Assembly (NCBI GenBank): GCA_027010005.1
Contig: JALVCM010000137.1
Coordinates: 1 to 13,827 of the forward strand
Direction of reading: 5' to 3'
DNA: 13,827 nt
Origin: Thiohalobacter sp.
GTDB taxonomy: Bacteria > Pseudomonadota > Gammaproteobacteria > DSM-19610
The position numbers and the translations under genes were made by a program. How positions within the stretch are numbered: the stretch's first letter is position 1; every line of letters begins with the position of its first letter. The notes below the pieces were generated by a model, which did no database searches, had not been told where the DNA came from, and saw nothing but the letters and a program-made list of their open reading frames with translations. Shown here piece after piece: positions 1 through 8,562 of the stretch.

Positions 1-171
1 ATCGTTACTGAAACGCGCCGGGCCTCGATTTCCGGCGTGCAGCGCCGTCTGAAGATCGGCTATAACCGTGCCGCCCGCATGATCGAGCAAATGGAGAGCA
101 TCGGTATCGTCGGGCCACAACAATCCAACGGTAACCGTGAAGTCCTGGCGCCACCGCCACCGGAAGTATGA
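1..171 (+). CDS. ftsK: DNA translocase FtsK, C-terminal end (gamma domain), partial
   Basis: Only the last 56 codons are in the window, in frame from base 1 to the TGA at 169-171. They encode the winged-helix gamma domain of FtsK. The signature is visible as [20 protein letters not shown] followed by GIVGPQ and a closing REVL. In known FtsK proteins this domain reads the KOPS DNA motifs that orient translocation and contacts XerD at dif, while the motor and membrane domains lie upstream (here off the edge). The short proline-rich tail (PPPPEV) after REVL is usual. The next gene, lolA, is the usual neighbour of ftsK in gammaproteobacteria, which supports the call. Nothing about the rest of the protein can be judged. 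Confidence 0.93.
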   Translation: MVTETRRASISGVQRRLKIGYNRAARMIEQMESIGIVGPQQSNGNREVLAPPPPEV

Positions 172-223
172 TGAACACCTGCGCCGTTTCGCTGTCCATA
201 CCCGGGATACTTCTGATTAATTC

Positions 224-290
224 GTCATTCCGGCGAAGGCCGGAATCCATGTTATTGAAGCCACTGGATCCCGGCATTCGCCGGGATGAC
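224..290. repeat. Palindromic intergenic repeat, GTCATTCC...GGGATGAC type
   Basis: A 67-bp element lies in the ftsK-lolA gap. Two 27-nt arms (224-250 and 264-290) are inverted copies matching at 23 of 27 positions, separated by 13 nt. Each arm is itself a hairpin: ATTCCGGC/GCCGGAAT around GAAG (227-246), and ATCCCGGC/GCCGGGAT around ATTC (268-287). The ends are GTCAT and ATGAC. This resembles the dispersed GTCATTCC-type repeats of many proteobacteria (such as Neisseria dRS3-like elements), which translate spuriously as FRRRPES and DPGIRRDD. There is no transposase here, so if mobile it is non-autonomous. Copy number elsewhere cannot be seen from one window. Confidence 0.8.
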
Positions 291-344
291 AGTGAAGAAA
301 TTAATCAGTGTTTCCCTAATAATGCAGGTCAACGGGAAGATTCC

Positions 345-965
345 ATGAGGTCGATGTTCTTTTTGCGTCTGTTGCTGGCGCTGTCAGTAACGTTTTCATT
401 TTCGGCTGTCGCCGACCCGGTCAGTGATTATTTCTCGGCACTGAAGACCTTTGAGGCAAATTTCACCCAGCGTGTCGTGGATGCCAACGGTGAACTGGTA
501 CAGGAATCCGGCGGGCAGGTCTGGATCAGCAAACCGGGCCGTTTTCGCTGGAATTACAGCACGCCCCACCACCAGGTCATTGTCGCCGACGGCAAGCGCT
601 TGTGGAACTATGACGCAGACCTTGAACAGGCCAGTGTCAGTCCGATCGATGAAACGTTAACAAGCACCCCCGCGATGCTGCTAAGTGGTCTGCGGCCCCT
701 GTCCGAGGTGATGAATACGACATCGATTGGTAATACGGGGGGCGTGGACTGGTTTCGCCTGCAACCGAAAGGGCAGGACGCGGCGGTGGAGGCGGTCAGG
801 ATCGGATTGCGCAAGGACCGGCTGGAAGTTATCGAGGTCCGTGACGGTTTTGGCAACCAGACACGCATCCGGTTCAGCGATATCCGACTGAACCAGCCAC
901 TTGACCCGGCGCTGTTCAGGCTCGAACTCCCGCCCGGTACCGATGTCATCGGCGCTGCCCCATGA
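345..965 (+). CDS. lolA: Outer-membrane lipoprotein carrier protein LolA
   Basis: LolA is the periplasmic chaperone that takes lipoproteins from the LolCDE ABC transporter and hands them to LolB at the outer membrane. The 206-residue product starts with a Sec signal peptide ([20 protein letters not shown], cleavage likely after AVA, before DPVSDYF). The mature part shows family landmarks: [40 protein letters not shown] and a late [20 protein letters not shown]. Length fits the usual ~180-residue mature protein. I chose ATG 345 because it directly precedes the signal peptide and has GGGAAGA at 334-340. The frame is open back to 168, but that part only translates the palindromic repeat. The stop overlaps the rarA start by 4 bp (ATGA), indicating coupled translation. 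ATG 354 is a less likely alternative start. Confidence 0.93.
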   Translation: MRSMFFLRLLLALSVTFSFSAVADPVSDYFSALKTFEANFTQRVVDANGELVQESGGQVWISKPGRFRWNYSTPHHQVIVADGKRLWNYDADLEQASVSPIDETLTSTPAMLLSGLRPLSEVMNTTSIGNTGGVDWFRLQPKGQDAAVEAVRIGLRKDRLEVIEVRDGFGNQTRIRFSDIRLNQPLDPALFRLELPPGTDVIGAAP

Positions 966-2272
966 GTGAAGCGCTGGCTGCCTTCAGGCCGCTGGCTGAC
1001 CGCATGCGGCCGACCAGCCTGGACACTTTTATCGGCCAGATGCACATCCTCGGCCCCGGCAAACCACTGCGGCTCGCCGTGGAAAGTGGTCAGCTTCATT
1101 CAATGATTTTCTGGGGGCCACCCGGCACCGGCAAGACCACGCTGGCACACCTGCTGGCGAAAACCTCCGGTGCGGAGTTTGTGGCAATCTCCGCCGTACT
1201 GGCTGGCGTCAAGGACGTTCGCCAGGTGGTCGAGATTGCCAAGCAGCGACAGGCGGTCGAACAACGCCAGACGCTGTTGTTTGTCGATGAGGTGCATCGT
1301 TTCAACAAGGCGCAACAGGACGCTTTCCTGCCCTTCGTAGAAGACGGGACACTGCTGTTCGTTGGTGCCACCACCGAGAACCCGTCGTTCGAGCTGAACA
1401 ATGCATTACTGTCACGGGCGCGAACCTACGTACTGCGGCGGCTCGAGGAAGCCGACCTGGTCCGGGTATTGAAACAGGCACTCACTGACAGCGAGCACGG
1501 TCTGGCGGCACTTGCTCTCACCATCGATGACAGTCAGCTGCAACAGCTGGCCCGTGCTGCCGACGGTGATGCACGGCGTGCCCTGAGCCTGCTGGAAATC
1601 GCCAGTGACCTGGCCGATGAACAGGGCGCTATCGACAGCGCGGTACTGGCTGAAGTGATCGGCGGGGGCGTGCGTCGCTTCGACAAGGGGGGCGAGGCCT
1701 TCTACGACCAGATTTCCGCGCTGCACAAGGCAGTTCGTGGATCAGCACCCGACGCCGCCCTGTACTGGCTGGCGCGCATGATCGATGGTGGCTGTGATCC
1801 CCTGTACGTGGCAAGACGGGTGGTACGCATGGCGTCGGAAGATATCGGCAATGCCGATCCCCGTGCACTTGCCCTGGCGCTCGACGCCTGGGAAACCCAG
1901 GAACGGCTCGGCAGCCCGGAAGGCGAACTGGCCATTGCCCAGGCCGTAACCTACCTGGCCTGTGCCGCCAAGAGCAATGCGGTCTATATGGCGTGGAAAG
2001 CCGCCATGAAAGATGCCCGCGAACGGGGTTCACTGGATGTGCCCCTGCACCTGCGCAATGCGCCGACCCGCCTGATGAAAGAGCTTGGCTACGGCAAGAC
2101 CTACCGCTATGCCCACGATGAGCCGGACGCCTACGCAGCCAATGAAAACTACTTCCCCGACGCGCTGGCGGGAACACGCTATTACCGGCCGGTCGAGCGC
2201 GGCCTGGAAATAAAAATTGCCGAAAAGCTGGCCCGCCTGCGTGAACGGGATCGCCACGAGGCCGACAAATGA
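962..2272 (+). CDS. rarA: Replication-associated recombination protein A (RarA/MgsA) AAA+ ATPase
   Basis: RarA is a clamp-loader-like AAA+ ATPase, homologue of eukaryotic Mgs1/WRNIP1, that acts at stalled replication forks and single-stranded gaps. The 436-residue product is close to the usual length (E. coli 447). Visible motifs: N-terminal [18 protein letters not shown], Walker [10 protein letters not shown] (52-60), Walker [13 protein letters not shown] (105-116), sensor 1 GATTENPSF (135-143), and arginine-finger region SRAR (151-154). The C-terminal half holds the MgsA tetramerisation region, with [23 protein letters not shown] and [26 protein letters not shown]. It overlaps the lolA stop by 4 bp and is followed 37 bp later by crcB. 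The ftsK-lolA-rarA order is conserved in gammaproteobacteria. No missing residue was seen. Confidence 0.96.
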   Translation: MSEALAAFRPLADRMRPTSLDTFIGQMHILGPGKPLRLAVESGQLHSMIFWGPPGTGKTTLAHLLAKTSGAEFVAISAVLAGVKDVRQVVEIAKQRQAVEQRQTLLFVDEVHRFNKAQQDAFLPFVEDGTLLFVGATTENPSFELNNALLSRARTYVLRRLEEADLVRVLKQALTDSEHGLAALALTIDDSQLQQLARAADGDARRALSLLEIASDLADEQGAIDSAVLAEVIGGGVRRFDKGGEAFYDQISALHKAVRGSAPDAALYWLARMIDGGCDPLYVARRVVRMASEDIGNADPRALALALDAWETQERLGSPEGELAIAQAVTYLACAAKSNAVYMAWKAAMKDARERGSLDVPLHLRNAPTRLMKELGYGKTYRYAHDEPDAYAANENYFPDALAGTRYYRPVERGLEIKIAEKLARLRERDRHEADK

Positions 2273-2309
2273 ATGCGTACCGGCAAGCCTTCCGGTATCC
2301 TTCGCGCCC

Positions 2310-2680
2310 ATGAGTCAGGTACTTGCCATTGCCGGTGGCGGCGCACTCGGTGCGGTGTTGCGTTACTGGGTATCCACCGCGGTTTATGCCATGGCGGGGC
2401 GCGGCTTTCCGTATGGTACGCTGGCCGTTAATGTCCTCGGCAGTCTGGTGATGGGGTTCCTGTATATCTGGCTGCTGGAGCGTTCTTTCGGAAGTGCCGG
2501 TATGCGCGCCTTCATGTTGATCGGCTTGCTCGGCGCCTTTACGACCTTCTCGACCTTTTCCATCGAGACACTGATGCTCATGGAAGGCGGACAGTATGTC
2601 CGCGCCCTGGTCAACACCCTGGCCAGTGTGGTGCTGTGCGTGGCAGCCGCCGCACTTGGCGTTATGTTAGCGAGGCAGCT

Positions 2681-2684
<4 letters not shown>
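2310..2684 (+). CDS. crcB: Fluoride-specific ion channel CrcB/Fluc
   Basis: CrcB (Fluc) is a small inner-membrane channel that exports fluoride as a dual-topology dimer. The 124-residue product has the usual length and four hydrophobic segments (about 4-24, 35-57, 66-88 and 97-120). Family motifs are intact: GGALGAVLRYW (10-20), YGTLAVNVLGSLVMGF (35-50) with the conserved pore Asn 41, and GLLGAFTTFSTFSIET (72-87) with the phenylalanine-box residues and TTFS sodium-site region. ATG 2310 is the first in-frame start that leaves a normal N-terminus. It has no Shine-Dalgarno sequence, and a small imperfect hairpin (ACCGG/CCGGT, 2279-2296) lies between it and rarA. Its stop overlaps the next gene by 4 bp. 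No fluoride riboswitch is visible, so expression is probably constitutive with rarA. Confidence 0.95.
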
Positions 2685-4292
<1,608 letters not shown>

Positions 4293-4311
4293 GGCATTGG
4301 TTGGAGTTGCC

Positions 4312-6123
4312 CTAGTTGCCGATCTCGATCAGGGTCTCATCCGGGTTCACACTGTCGCCCTTGGCAACATACACTGTCTTGATGGTGCCATTGATCGGTG
4401 CCTGGATTTCCGTTTCCATCTTCATGGCTTCCGTGATCAGTAACGGATCACCGGCGGATACCTTGTCACCGACCTCGACCAGTACATCGATGACAGTACC
4501 GGGCATGGAGGTGGCGACATCACCGGGACTGACGGCACGCGGGCGTTTGCTGCCCTTGATCGATGTCGTGTCACTGTCCTGCGTTTCCAGTTCCGAGAGG
4601 GTTTCCACCAGCACTTCCTCGGGCACTCCGTCGACGGTCATATAGAAAGGGCGTTCCTGTTGCCCGGGGTGGCCGGTACCGGTGATCTGGATGTGGTAGG
4701 TCTCTCCGTGCAGGGTAACATTGAACTCGGTCGGTCGGGGTTGTGACGCCACGTCACTGGCGAGAGGTTCCAGTGGTTCGGGGGCGAGAATATCGGCGTT
4801 ACGTTCGGTGAGGAACTCCCGGCCCAGGTCAGGGAACATGGCGCAGGTGAGAACATCTTCCTCGCTATAGGCAATGTCGGCGGTTTCTTCACGCAGGCGA
4901 TCCATCTCATCATCGAGCAGGTCGGCGGGGCGTACGTCGATAACGTCCTCGTTGCCGATGGCCTGCTGCCGGACCATGGCATTGACCCGGCCCGGTGCGC
5001 GTCCGTAGCGGCCCTGCAAATACAGTTTTACTTCGTTACTGATCGTCTTGTAGCGCTCACCGGTAAGTACGTTCAGAACCGCCTGGGCACCGACAATCTG
5101 TGAAGTCGGTGTGACCAGCGGCGGGTAACCCAGGTCTTCGCGCACGCGGGGAATTTCCTGCAGGACTTCCTCGATACGGTTCAGGGAACCCTGTTCGCGC
5201 AACTGGGTGTGCAGGTTGGAAATCATACCGCCCGGTACCTGGTAGACCTGCACGCGGGTATCCAGCCCGGTCATCTCGCTTTCGAACTGGTGGTATTTCT
5301 TGCGCACCTCGCGGAAGTAGAAACCGATTTCCTGCAGGGCCTTCAGGTCCAGGCCGGTTTCCCAGGGTGTGTTGTGCAGGGCGGCGACCATACTTTCTGT
5401 CGGCGGGTGTGAGGCACCGCCGGCAAAAGTCGAGATGGCGGTGTCGATATGCCTGCAACCATTCTCGATGGCCTTCAAATGACACATTTCGGCCACACCG
5501 GCGGTGGCGTGCATGTGCAGGTGAACGGGCAGGGACACGGCCGATGTCAGTGCATCGAACAACTCTGCCGTGACCATCGGTGTGAGTAACCCGGCCATGT
5601 CCTTGACTGCAATGCTTTGGCAGCCGAGGTTTTCCAGTTGTTTCGCCATCTCCACGAACTGTTCGATGCCGTGTACGGGGCTGGTGGTGTAACAAATGGT
5701 GCCCTGGGCATGTTTACCGGCTTCACAGACCGCCCTGATCGCGGTTTCCAGGTTGCGCACATCATTCAGCGCATCGAAGATGCGGAACACATCCATACCG
5801 TTGTCGGCGGCACGTGCGACAAACGCGCGTACCACGTCGTCGGAGTAGTGGCGGTAGCCGAGCAGGTTCTGGCCGCGCAGCAGCATTTGCAGTTGTGTTC
5901 TGGGCAGGGCTTCACGCAGCTTGCGCAGGCGTTCCCAGGGGTCTTCCTTCAGGTAACGGATACAGGCGTCGAAGGTGGCGCCACCCCAGACTTCCAGCGA
6001 CCAGTACCCGATACGATCCAGCCGTTCACACACCGGCAGCATGTCTTCGGTGCGCATGCGGGTGGCGATCAGTGACTGGTGGGCATCGCGCAGAATGACA
6101 TCGGTGATATTGACTTTGCTCAT
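4312..6123 (-). CDS. pycB: Pyruvate carboxylase subunit B (carboxyltransferase plus biotin carrier; OadA-like)
   Basis: The 603-residue product transfers CO2 from carboxybiotin to pyruvate, giving oxaloacetate for the TCA cycle. The N-terminal TIM-barrel carboxyltransferase domain shows LRDAHQSL with metal ligand Asp 13, AVKDMAG with the Lys 174 expected to be carbamylated, and HLHMHATAG with metal ligands His 203 and His 205. A conserved PYC/OADA domain follows. The C-terminus is a biotinyl domain with EAMKMETE and biotin-accepting Lys 568, 35 residues from the end. ATG 6123 gives the family N-terminus MSKVNITDVILRDAHQ. The frame is open further upstream, but that only overlaps pycA. It lies 7 bp after pycA. 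Pipelines often call this oxaloacetate decarboxylase alpha. No OadB or OadG sodium-pump subunit is nearby and the partner is a biotin carboxylase, so pyruvate carboxylase is the better reading. Confidence 0.9.
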   Translation of the reverse strand: MSKVNITDVILRDAHQSLIATRMRTEDMLPVCERLDRIGYWSLEVWGGATFDACIRYLKEDPWERLRKLREALPRTQLQMLLRGQNLLGYRHYSDDVVRAFVARAADNGMDVFRIFDALNDVRNLETAIRAVCEAGKHAQGTICYTTSPVHGIEQFVEMAKQLENLGCQSIAVKDMAGLLTPMVTAELFDALTSAVSLPVHLHMHATAGVAEMCHLKAIENGCRHIDTAISTFAGGASHPPTESMVAALHNTPWETGLDLKALQEIGFYFREVRKKYHQFESEMTGLDTRVQVYQVPGGMISNLHTQLREQGSLNRIEEVLQEIPRVREDLGYPPLVTPTSQIVGAQAVLNVLTGERYKTISNEVKLYLQGRYGRAPGRVNAMVRQQAIGNEDVIDVRPADLLDDEMDRLREETADIAYSEEDVLTCAMFPDLGREFLTERNADILAPEPLEPLASDVASQPRPTEFNVTLHGETYHIQITGTGHPGQQERPFYMTVDGVPEEVLVETLSELETQDSDTTSIKGSKRPRAVSPGDVATSMPGTVIDVLVEVGDKVSAGDPLLITEAMKMETEIQAPINGTIKTVYVAKGDSVNPDETLIEIGN

Positions 6124-6130
6124 GGTGTTA

Positions 6131-7549
6131 TCAGTATCCTGCATTGGAGGCGATGGTCGCGGCAATGACAGCGGCCAGTTCCCGGGTCGGACGGCTGGCC
6201 TTGTAATTGACCAGTTCCGGGTGGTCTTCGACAAAGCTGGTATTGAAACAGGCCGCACGGAATTCCTCCGCATCCAGTACGGCGAGATAGTAGGGGATCG
6301 TGGTCTTGACACCATACACGCCGGTATCGTGCAGGGCGCGCCGCGCACGGTTGATCAGTTCATCCCACTCGAGTGCCCACACGGTAATCTTGGCACACAT
6401 GGAATCGTAATAGGGCGGGATGGTGTAACCGCTGTACATGGCGGCGTCGGTACGCACACCCGGACCGCCCGGCGCGAAGTAACGGGTAATGCGCCCGAAA
6501 CTGGGCAGGAAATCATTCTTCGGGTCTTCCGCGTTGATGCGGAACTGCATGGCAAAACCACGGCGGCGGATTTCCGACTGGGCAAAGCGCAGCGGCTGGC
6601 CGTCGGCAATACGAATCTGTTCGCGGACAATGTCCACCCCGGTAATACTTTCCGTTACCGTGTGTTCAACCTGCAGACGGGTATTCATTTCCATGAAATA
6701 AAATTCCCCGTCTTCGGTCATCAGGAATTCCACCGTACCGGCATTGACATAGGCGGCGGCCTCGGCGGCCCGGATTGCCCACTGGCCGAGTTTTTCACGC
6801 TGCGCATCGGTGAGCTGGGGTGAGGGGGCGATTTCGATCAGCTTCTGGTGACGACGCTGGATGGAGCAGTCGCGCTCGAACAGGTGAATGGTATGGCCGT
6901 GACTGTCGGCGAGAATCTGTACCTCGATATGGCGTGGCCGGTCGATGCATTTTTCCAGGAAGATGTCGGCACTGCCAAACGCCTTGGTGGCTTCCGACAG
7001 TACGCGTTCATAATTCTTGCGCAGCGCGGCTTCGTGATTGCAGCGGCGAATGCCGCGACCGCCACCACCCGAGGTGGCCTTGAGCATGACCGGGTAGCCA
7101 ATCTCGCTGGCCAGTGCGATCGCCTCGTCGATCCCCGTCAGGTTTTCATCGCTGCCCGGTACCACGGGCACGCCGGCGGCCTGCATTAACCGCCTGGCCT
7201 CGATCTTGTTGCCCATGCGGCGGATGACTTCGGCCGACGGGCCGATGAAGCGGATACCCCGGCGTTCGCAGATATGTGCCAGCTGGGGATTCTCGGACAG
7301 GAAACCGTAGCCCGGGTGCAGGGCGTCGCAGCCGGTCGAAACGGCCAGATTGACGATACGGTGTGCATTCAGGTATCCGGCCAGCGGGTCCTGGCCGACC
7401 GAATAGGCCTCGCTGGCCTTTTTGACATGCAGGGCATGACGGTCCGGTTCGGCATAAATCGCGACCGATTCGATGTTCGCTTCCTGGCAGGCGCGGACGA
7501 TACGGACGGCGATTTCACCCCGGTTGGCAATAAGGATTTTCCTGATCAA
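6131..7549 (-). CDS. pycA: Pyruvate carboxylase subunit A (biotin carboxylase, AccC-like)
   Basis: This ATP-grasp biotin carboxylase carboxylates the biotin carried on PycB. With the TTG start at 7549 it has 472 residues, the length of Pseudomonas PycA and longer than E. coli AccC (449). It begins (M)IRKILIANRGEIAVRI, as family members do. Visible sites, numbered from that start: Lys 115, Lys 157, glycine-rich loop GGGGRG (161-166), metal-binding Glu 274 and Glu 287, and MEMNTRLQVEHTVTE with Asn 289, Arg 291 and Glu 295. These align one position off the E. coli AccC residues. ATG codons further upstream would add 16 or 22 non-conserved residues without a better ribosome-binding site. It is the first gene of a pycA-pycB operon divergent from yceD. 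A stand-alone acetyl-CoA carboxylase role is less likely, given the length and the adjacent pycB. Confidence 0.9.
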   Translation of the reverse strand: MIRKILIANRGEIAVRIVRACQEANIESVAIYAEPDRHALHVKKASEAYSVGQDPLAGYLNAHRIVNLAVSTGCDALHPGYGFLSENPQLAHICERRGIRFIGPSAEVIRRMGNKIEARRLMQAAGVPVVPGSDENLTGIDEAIALASEIGYPVMLKATSGGGGRGIRRCNHEAALRKNYERVLSEATKAFGSADIFLEKCIDRPRHIEVQILADSHGHTIHLFERDCSIQRRHQKLIEIAPSPQLTDAQREKLGQWAIRAAEAAAYVNAGTVEFLMTEDGEFYFMEMNTRLQVEHTVTESITGVDIVREQIRIADGQPLRFAQSEIRRRGFAMQFRINAEDPKNDFLPSFGRITRYFAPGGPGVRTDAAMYSGYTIPPYYDSMCAKITVWALEWDELINRARRALHDTGVYGVKTTIPYYLAVLDAEEFRAACFNTSFVEDHPELVNYKASRPTRELAAVIAATIASNAGY

Positions 7550-7558
7550 GCGTCCCCC
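7550..7558 (-). promoter_or_regulatory. Ribosome-binding site deciding the pycA TTG start
   Basis: On the minus strand the run GGGGGA (7558-7553) lies 3-4 nt before TTG (7549-7547). It can pair with the anti-Shine-Dalgarno CCUCC through one G-U wobble. The spacing is short but usable. The upstream in-frame ATG codons (7615 and 7597) lack a comparable purine run and would add residues absent from the family. Confidence 0.6.
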
Positions 7559-7644
7559 GTTTTCCCTGTGCGCATTCAGCGGCGCTTCCCTGAGCATAGC
7601 GGCATTTCCGGCCAATCATGATGAAATGTGCCAAAGAGCTTGTT

Positions 7645-7673
7645 TTTCTACGTAAAACCCGTTTCCCTGTCAA
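7645..7673 (-). promoter_or_regulatory. Predicted sigma-70 promoter of pycA-pycB
   Basis: Reading the minus strand, a perfect -35 TTGACA (7673-7668) is followed after 17 bp by TAGAAA (7650-7645), a 4/6 match to the -10 consensus. Transcription would start near 7637, giving a leader of about 90 nt before the pycA start. No operator for a known regulator is recognised. Confidence 0.55.
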
Positions 7674-7689
7674 CTATAGCCGCAACGGC

Positions 7690-7715
7690 ACCGGCTGGCT
7701 AACCTGCCGGTTTTT
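7690..7715 (+). other. Hairpin with T-run between the divergent promoters
   Basis: ACCGGC (7690-7695) and GCCGGT (7706-7711) form a 6-bp stem with a 10-nt loop, and the T-run extends to 7715. It looks like a small intrinsic terminator on the + strand. No gene reads into it from the left on that strand, so it may instead block stray transcription, act as a dyad operator, or be chance. It sits between the two predicted -35 boxes. Confidence 0.3.
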
Positions 7716-7728
7716 CAATCATTTATCT

Positions 7729-7758
7729 TTGACACTGGTGTCGGCCAGCGAGTATCAT
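7729..7758 (+). promoter_or_regulatory. Predicted sigma-70 promoter of yceD-rpmF-fab operon
   Basis: A perfect -35 TTGACA (7729-7734) is followed after 18 bp by TATCAT (7753-7758), a 5/6 match to TATAAT. This is the strongest promoter match in the window. The yceD ATG begins at 7768, only 9 nt past the -10 box, so the mRNA would start at or within about three nucleotides of the start codon. Confidence 0.75.
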
Positions 7759-7767
7759 TGCGCGCTT

Positions 7768-8265
7768 ATGTTGGATCGTCTGCCGGAGCAAATTGAGCCC
7801 ATGGGGCTTGCCGATGTCGGGCGCTCCTTTCGTGGTGTGGTGCCAGTGGACCAATTGGACCGGCTGGCGCCATTACTGGCATCAAGGGAAGGTGAGCTTG
7901 AGGTCGAACTCGCGTTTGACCTCGACGAGCGGCGCATCCGGACATTGAAGGGCAGGATCCGGGGCAACGTCAGCCTGGTCTGCCAGCGCTGTCTTGGTAC
8001 GCTGAGCTTTCCGCTCGACCTGGGCTTCAGCCTTGGCATCATTAACAGTGATGACGAGGTTGTGCGATTGCCGGAAGGTTACGAGCCGATGCTGGTGACC
8101 GGCGATCCGTTAAAAACCTTCGATGTCATCGAAGACGAGGTGTTGCTGGCAGTACCGTCTGTCCCGAGTCACGAGGGGGCGGAACACTGCCAGGCAGACC
8201 ATGTGAACCAGCCGGTACCGGAAAAGGAAAATCCTTTTGCAGTACTGGGAAAACTGAAACGCTGA
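7768..8265 (+). CDS. yceD: YceD/DUF177 family 23S rRNA accumulation protein
   Basis: This 165-residue cytoplasmic protein belongs to DUF177, whose members are needed for normal 23S rRNA levels and are almost always encoded just before rpmF. Family landmarks are the N-terminal MLDRLPEQIEPMGLADVGRSFRG, the conserved pair Cys 72 and Cys 75 in VCQRCLG, FDVIEDEVLLAVPSVPSHEG, and the C-terminal ENPFAVLGKLKR. E. coli YceD has 173 residues. ATG 7768 matches the family N-terminus. The frame is open back to 7618, but those residues are unlike the family and cross the promoter. There is no clear Shine-Dalgarno sequence, in keeping with a leaderless or nearly leaderless mRNA. rpmF follows 30 bp downstream. 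Confidence 0.92.
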   Translation: MLDRLPEQIEPMGLADVGRSFRGVVPVDQLDRLAPLLASREGELEVELAFDLDERRIRTLKGRIRGNVSLVCQRCLGTLSFPLDLGFSLGIINSDDEVVRLPEGYEPMLVTGDPLKTFDVIEDEVLLAVPSVPSHEGAEHCQADHVNQPVPEKENPFAVLGKLKR

Positions 8266-8295
8266 AAGACGCTTTAGCAAGCAGGAGATACACTC

Positions 8296-8475
8296 ATGGC
8301 AGTACAAAAGAGCCGCAAGACCCCTTCCCGGCGTGGCATGCGCCGTTCGCACGACAGCCTGAAGGGCGCGGCGCTGTCTGTCGAGCAGACCACGGGCGAA
8401 ACCCATCTGCGCCATCACATCAGTCCCGACGGTTACTACCGCGGTCGCAAGGTTGTTAATAAAGACCTCGACTGA
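8296..8475 (+). CDS. rpmF: 50S ribosomal protein L32
   Basis: A 59-residue basic protein of the large ribosomal subunit. It begins [20 protein letters not shown] and ends with [20 protein letters not shown], the standard L32 hallmarks (E. coli 57 residues). It has no cysteines, so it is the zinc-free form. A strong ribosome-binding site, AGGAGA (8283-8288), lies 7 nt before the ATG. It sits between yceD and plsX as in E. coli, where these genes are cotranscribed. A strong hairpin with a T-run begins about 40 nt after the stop. This probably lets rpmF be expressed more highly than the lipid genes behind it. Confidence 0.97.
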   Translation: MAVQKSRKTPSRRGMRRSHDSLKGAALSVEQTTGETHLRHHISPDGYYRGRKVVNKDLD

Positions 8476-8516
8476 TCCGCGTTGCGGGTCCCCGGGTATT
8501 CGTTATTACTATCAGG

Positions 8517-8557
8517 ACACGCTGCTTCCCGGTCACCGGGGGCAGCGTGTGTTTTTT
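8517..8557 (+). terminator. Intrinsic terminator/attenuator between rpmF and plsX
   Basis: ACACGCTGC (8517-8525) pairs perfectly with GCAGCGTGT (8542-8550), enclosing a second stem CCCGG/CCGGG around the triloop TCA (8528-8540). One G, then six T (8552-8557), follow. The T-run ends 5 nt before the plsX start codon. Because the Fab genes have no obvious strong promoter right after it, partial read-through is expected, which would make it an attenuator setting the L32 to lipid-gene ratio. Confidence 0.85.
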
Positions 8558-8562
8558 AGTGC

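Noticed and set aside
5..277. Minus-strand 90-codon frame across the ftsK end and the repeat
   Set aside because: It reads antisense to FtsK and through the repeat (MDSGLRRND-type peptide), with no ribosome-binding site or recognisable family.
168..344. Open frame extending lolA upstream by 59 codons
   Set aside because: The extra residues are just the translation of the palindromic repeat (FRRRPES, DPGIRRDD), a well-known spurious peptide. A signal peptide starts at 345, so that is the real start.
2273..2309. Possible fluoride riboswitch before crcB
   Set aside because: The gap is only 37 bp, with a single short hairpin. That is too small for the crcB-motif RNA, and its conserved blocks are absent.
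5527..5909. Two GGGCAGGG octamers (5527-5534 and 5902-5909, + strand) resembling KOPS sites read by FtsK gamma
   Set aside because: About one or two matches to GGGNAGGG are expected by chance in this length on both strands, so polarity cannot be judged from two sites.
4312..6123. Sodium-pumping oxaloacetate decarboxylase alpha subunit
   Set aside because: No OadB or OadG gene is in the window, and the gene is coupled to a PycA-length biotin carboxylase.
6124..6348. Upstream extension of pycB (to 6348, or from ATG 6144)
   Set aside because: The extension overlaps the pycA 3' end and is not family-like. ATG 6123 gives the standard MSKVNITDVILRDAHQ N-terminus.
5975..6823. Long + strand frame (282 codons) opposite pycA/pycB, and similar antisense frames of 180-240 codons at 1629-2177, 3477-4139, 9870-10580 and 11276-12004
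   Set aside because: Each lies wholly or almost wholly opposite a gene with intact family motifs. Such open antisense frames are common in GC-rich coding DNA, and none shows a recognisable domain.
7618..7767. Upstream extension of yceD from ATG 7618
   Set aside because: The extra 50 residues cross the predicted promoter and are unlike DUF177 proteins. Family homology begins at Met 7768.
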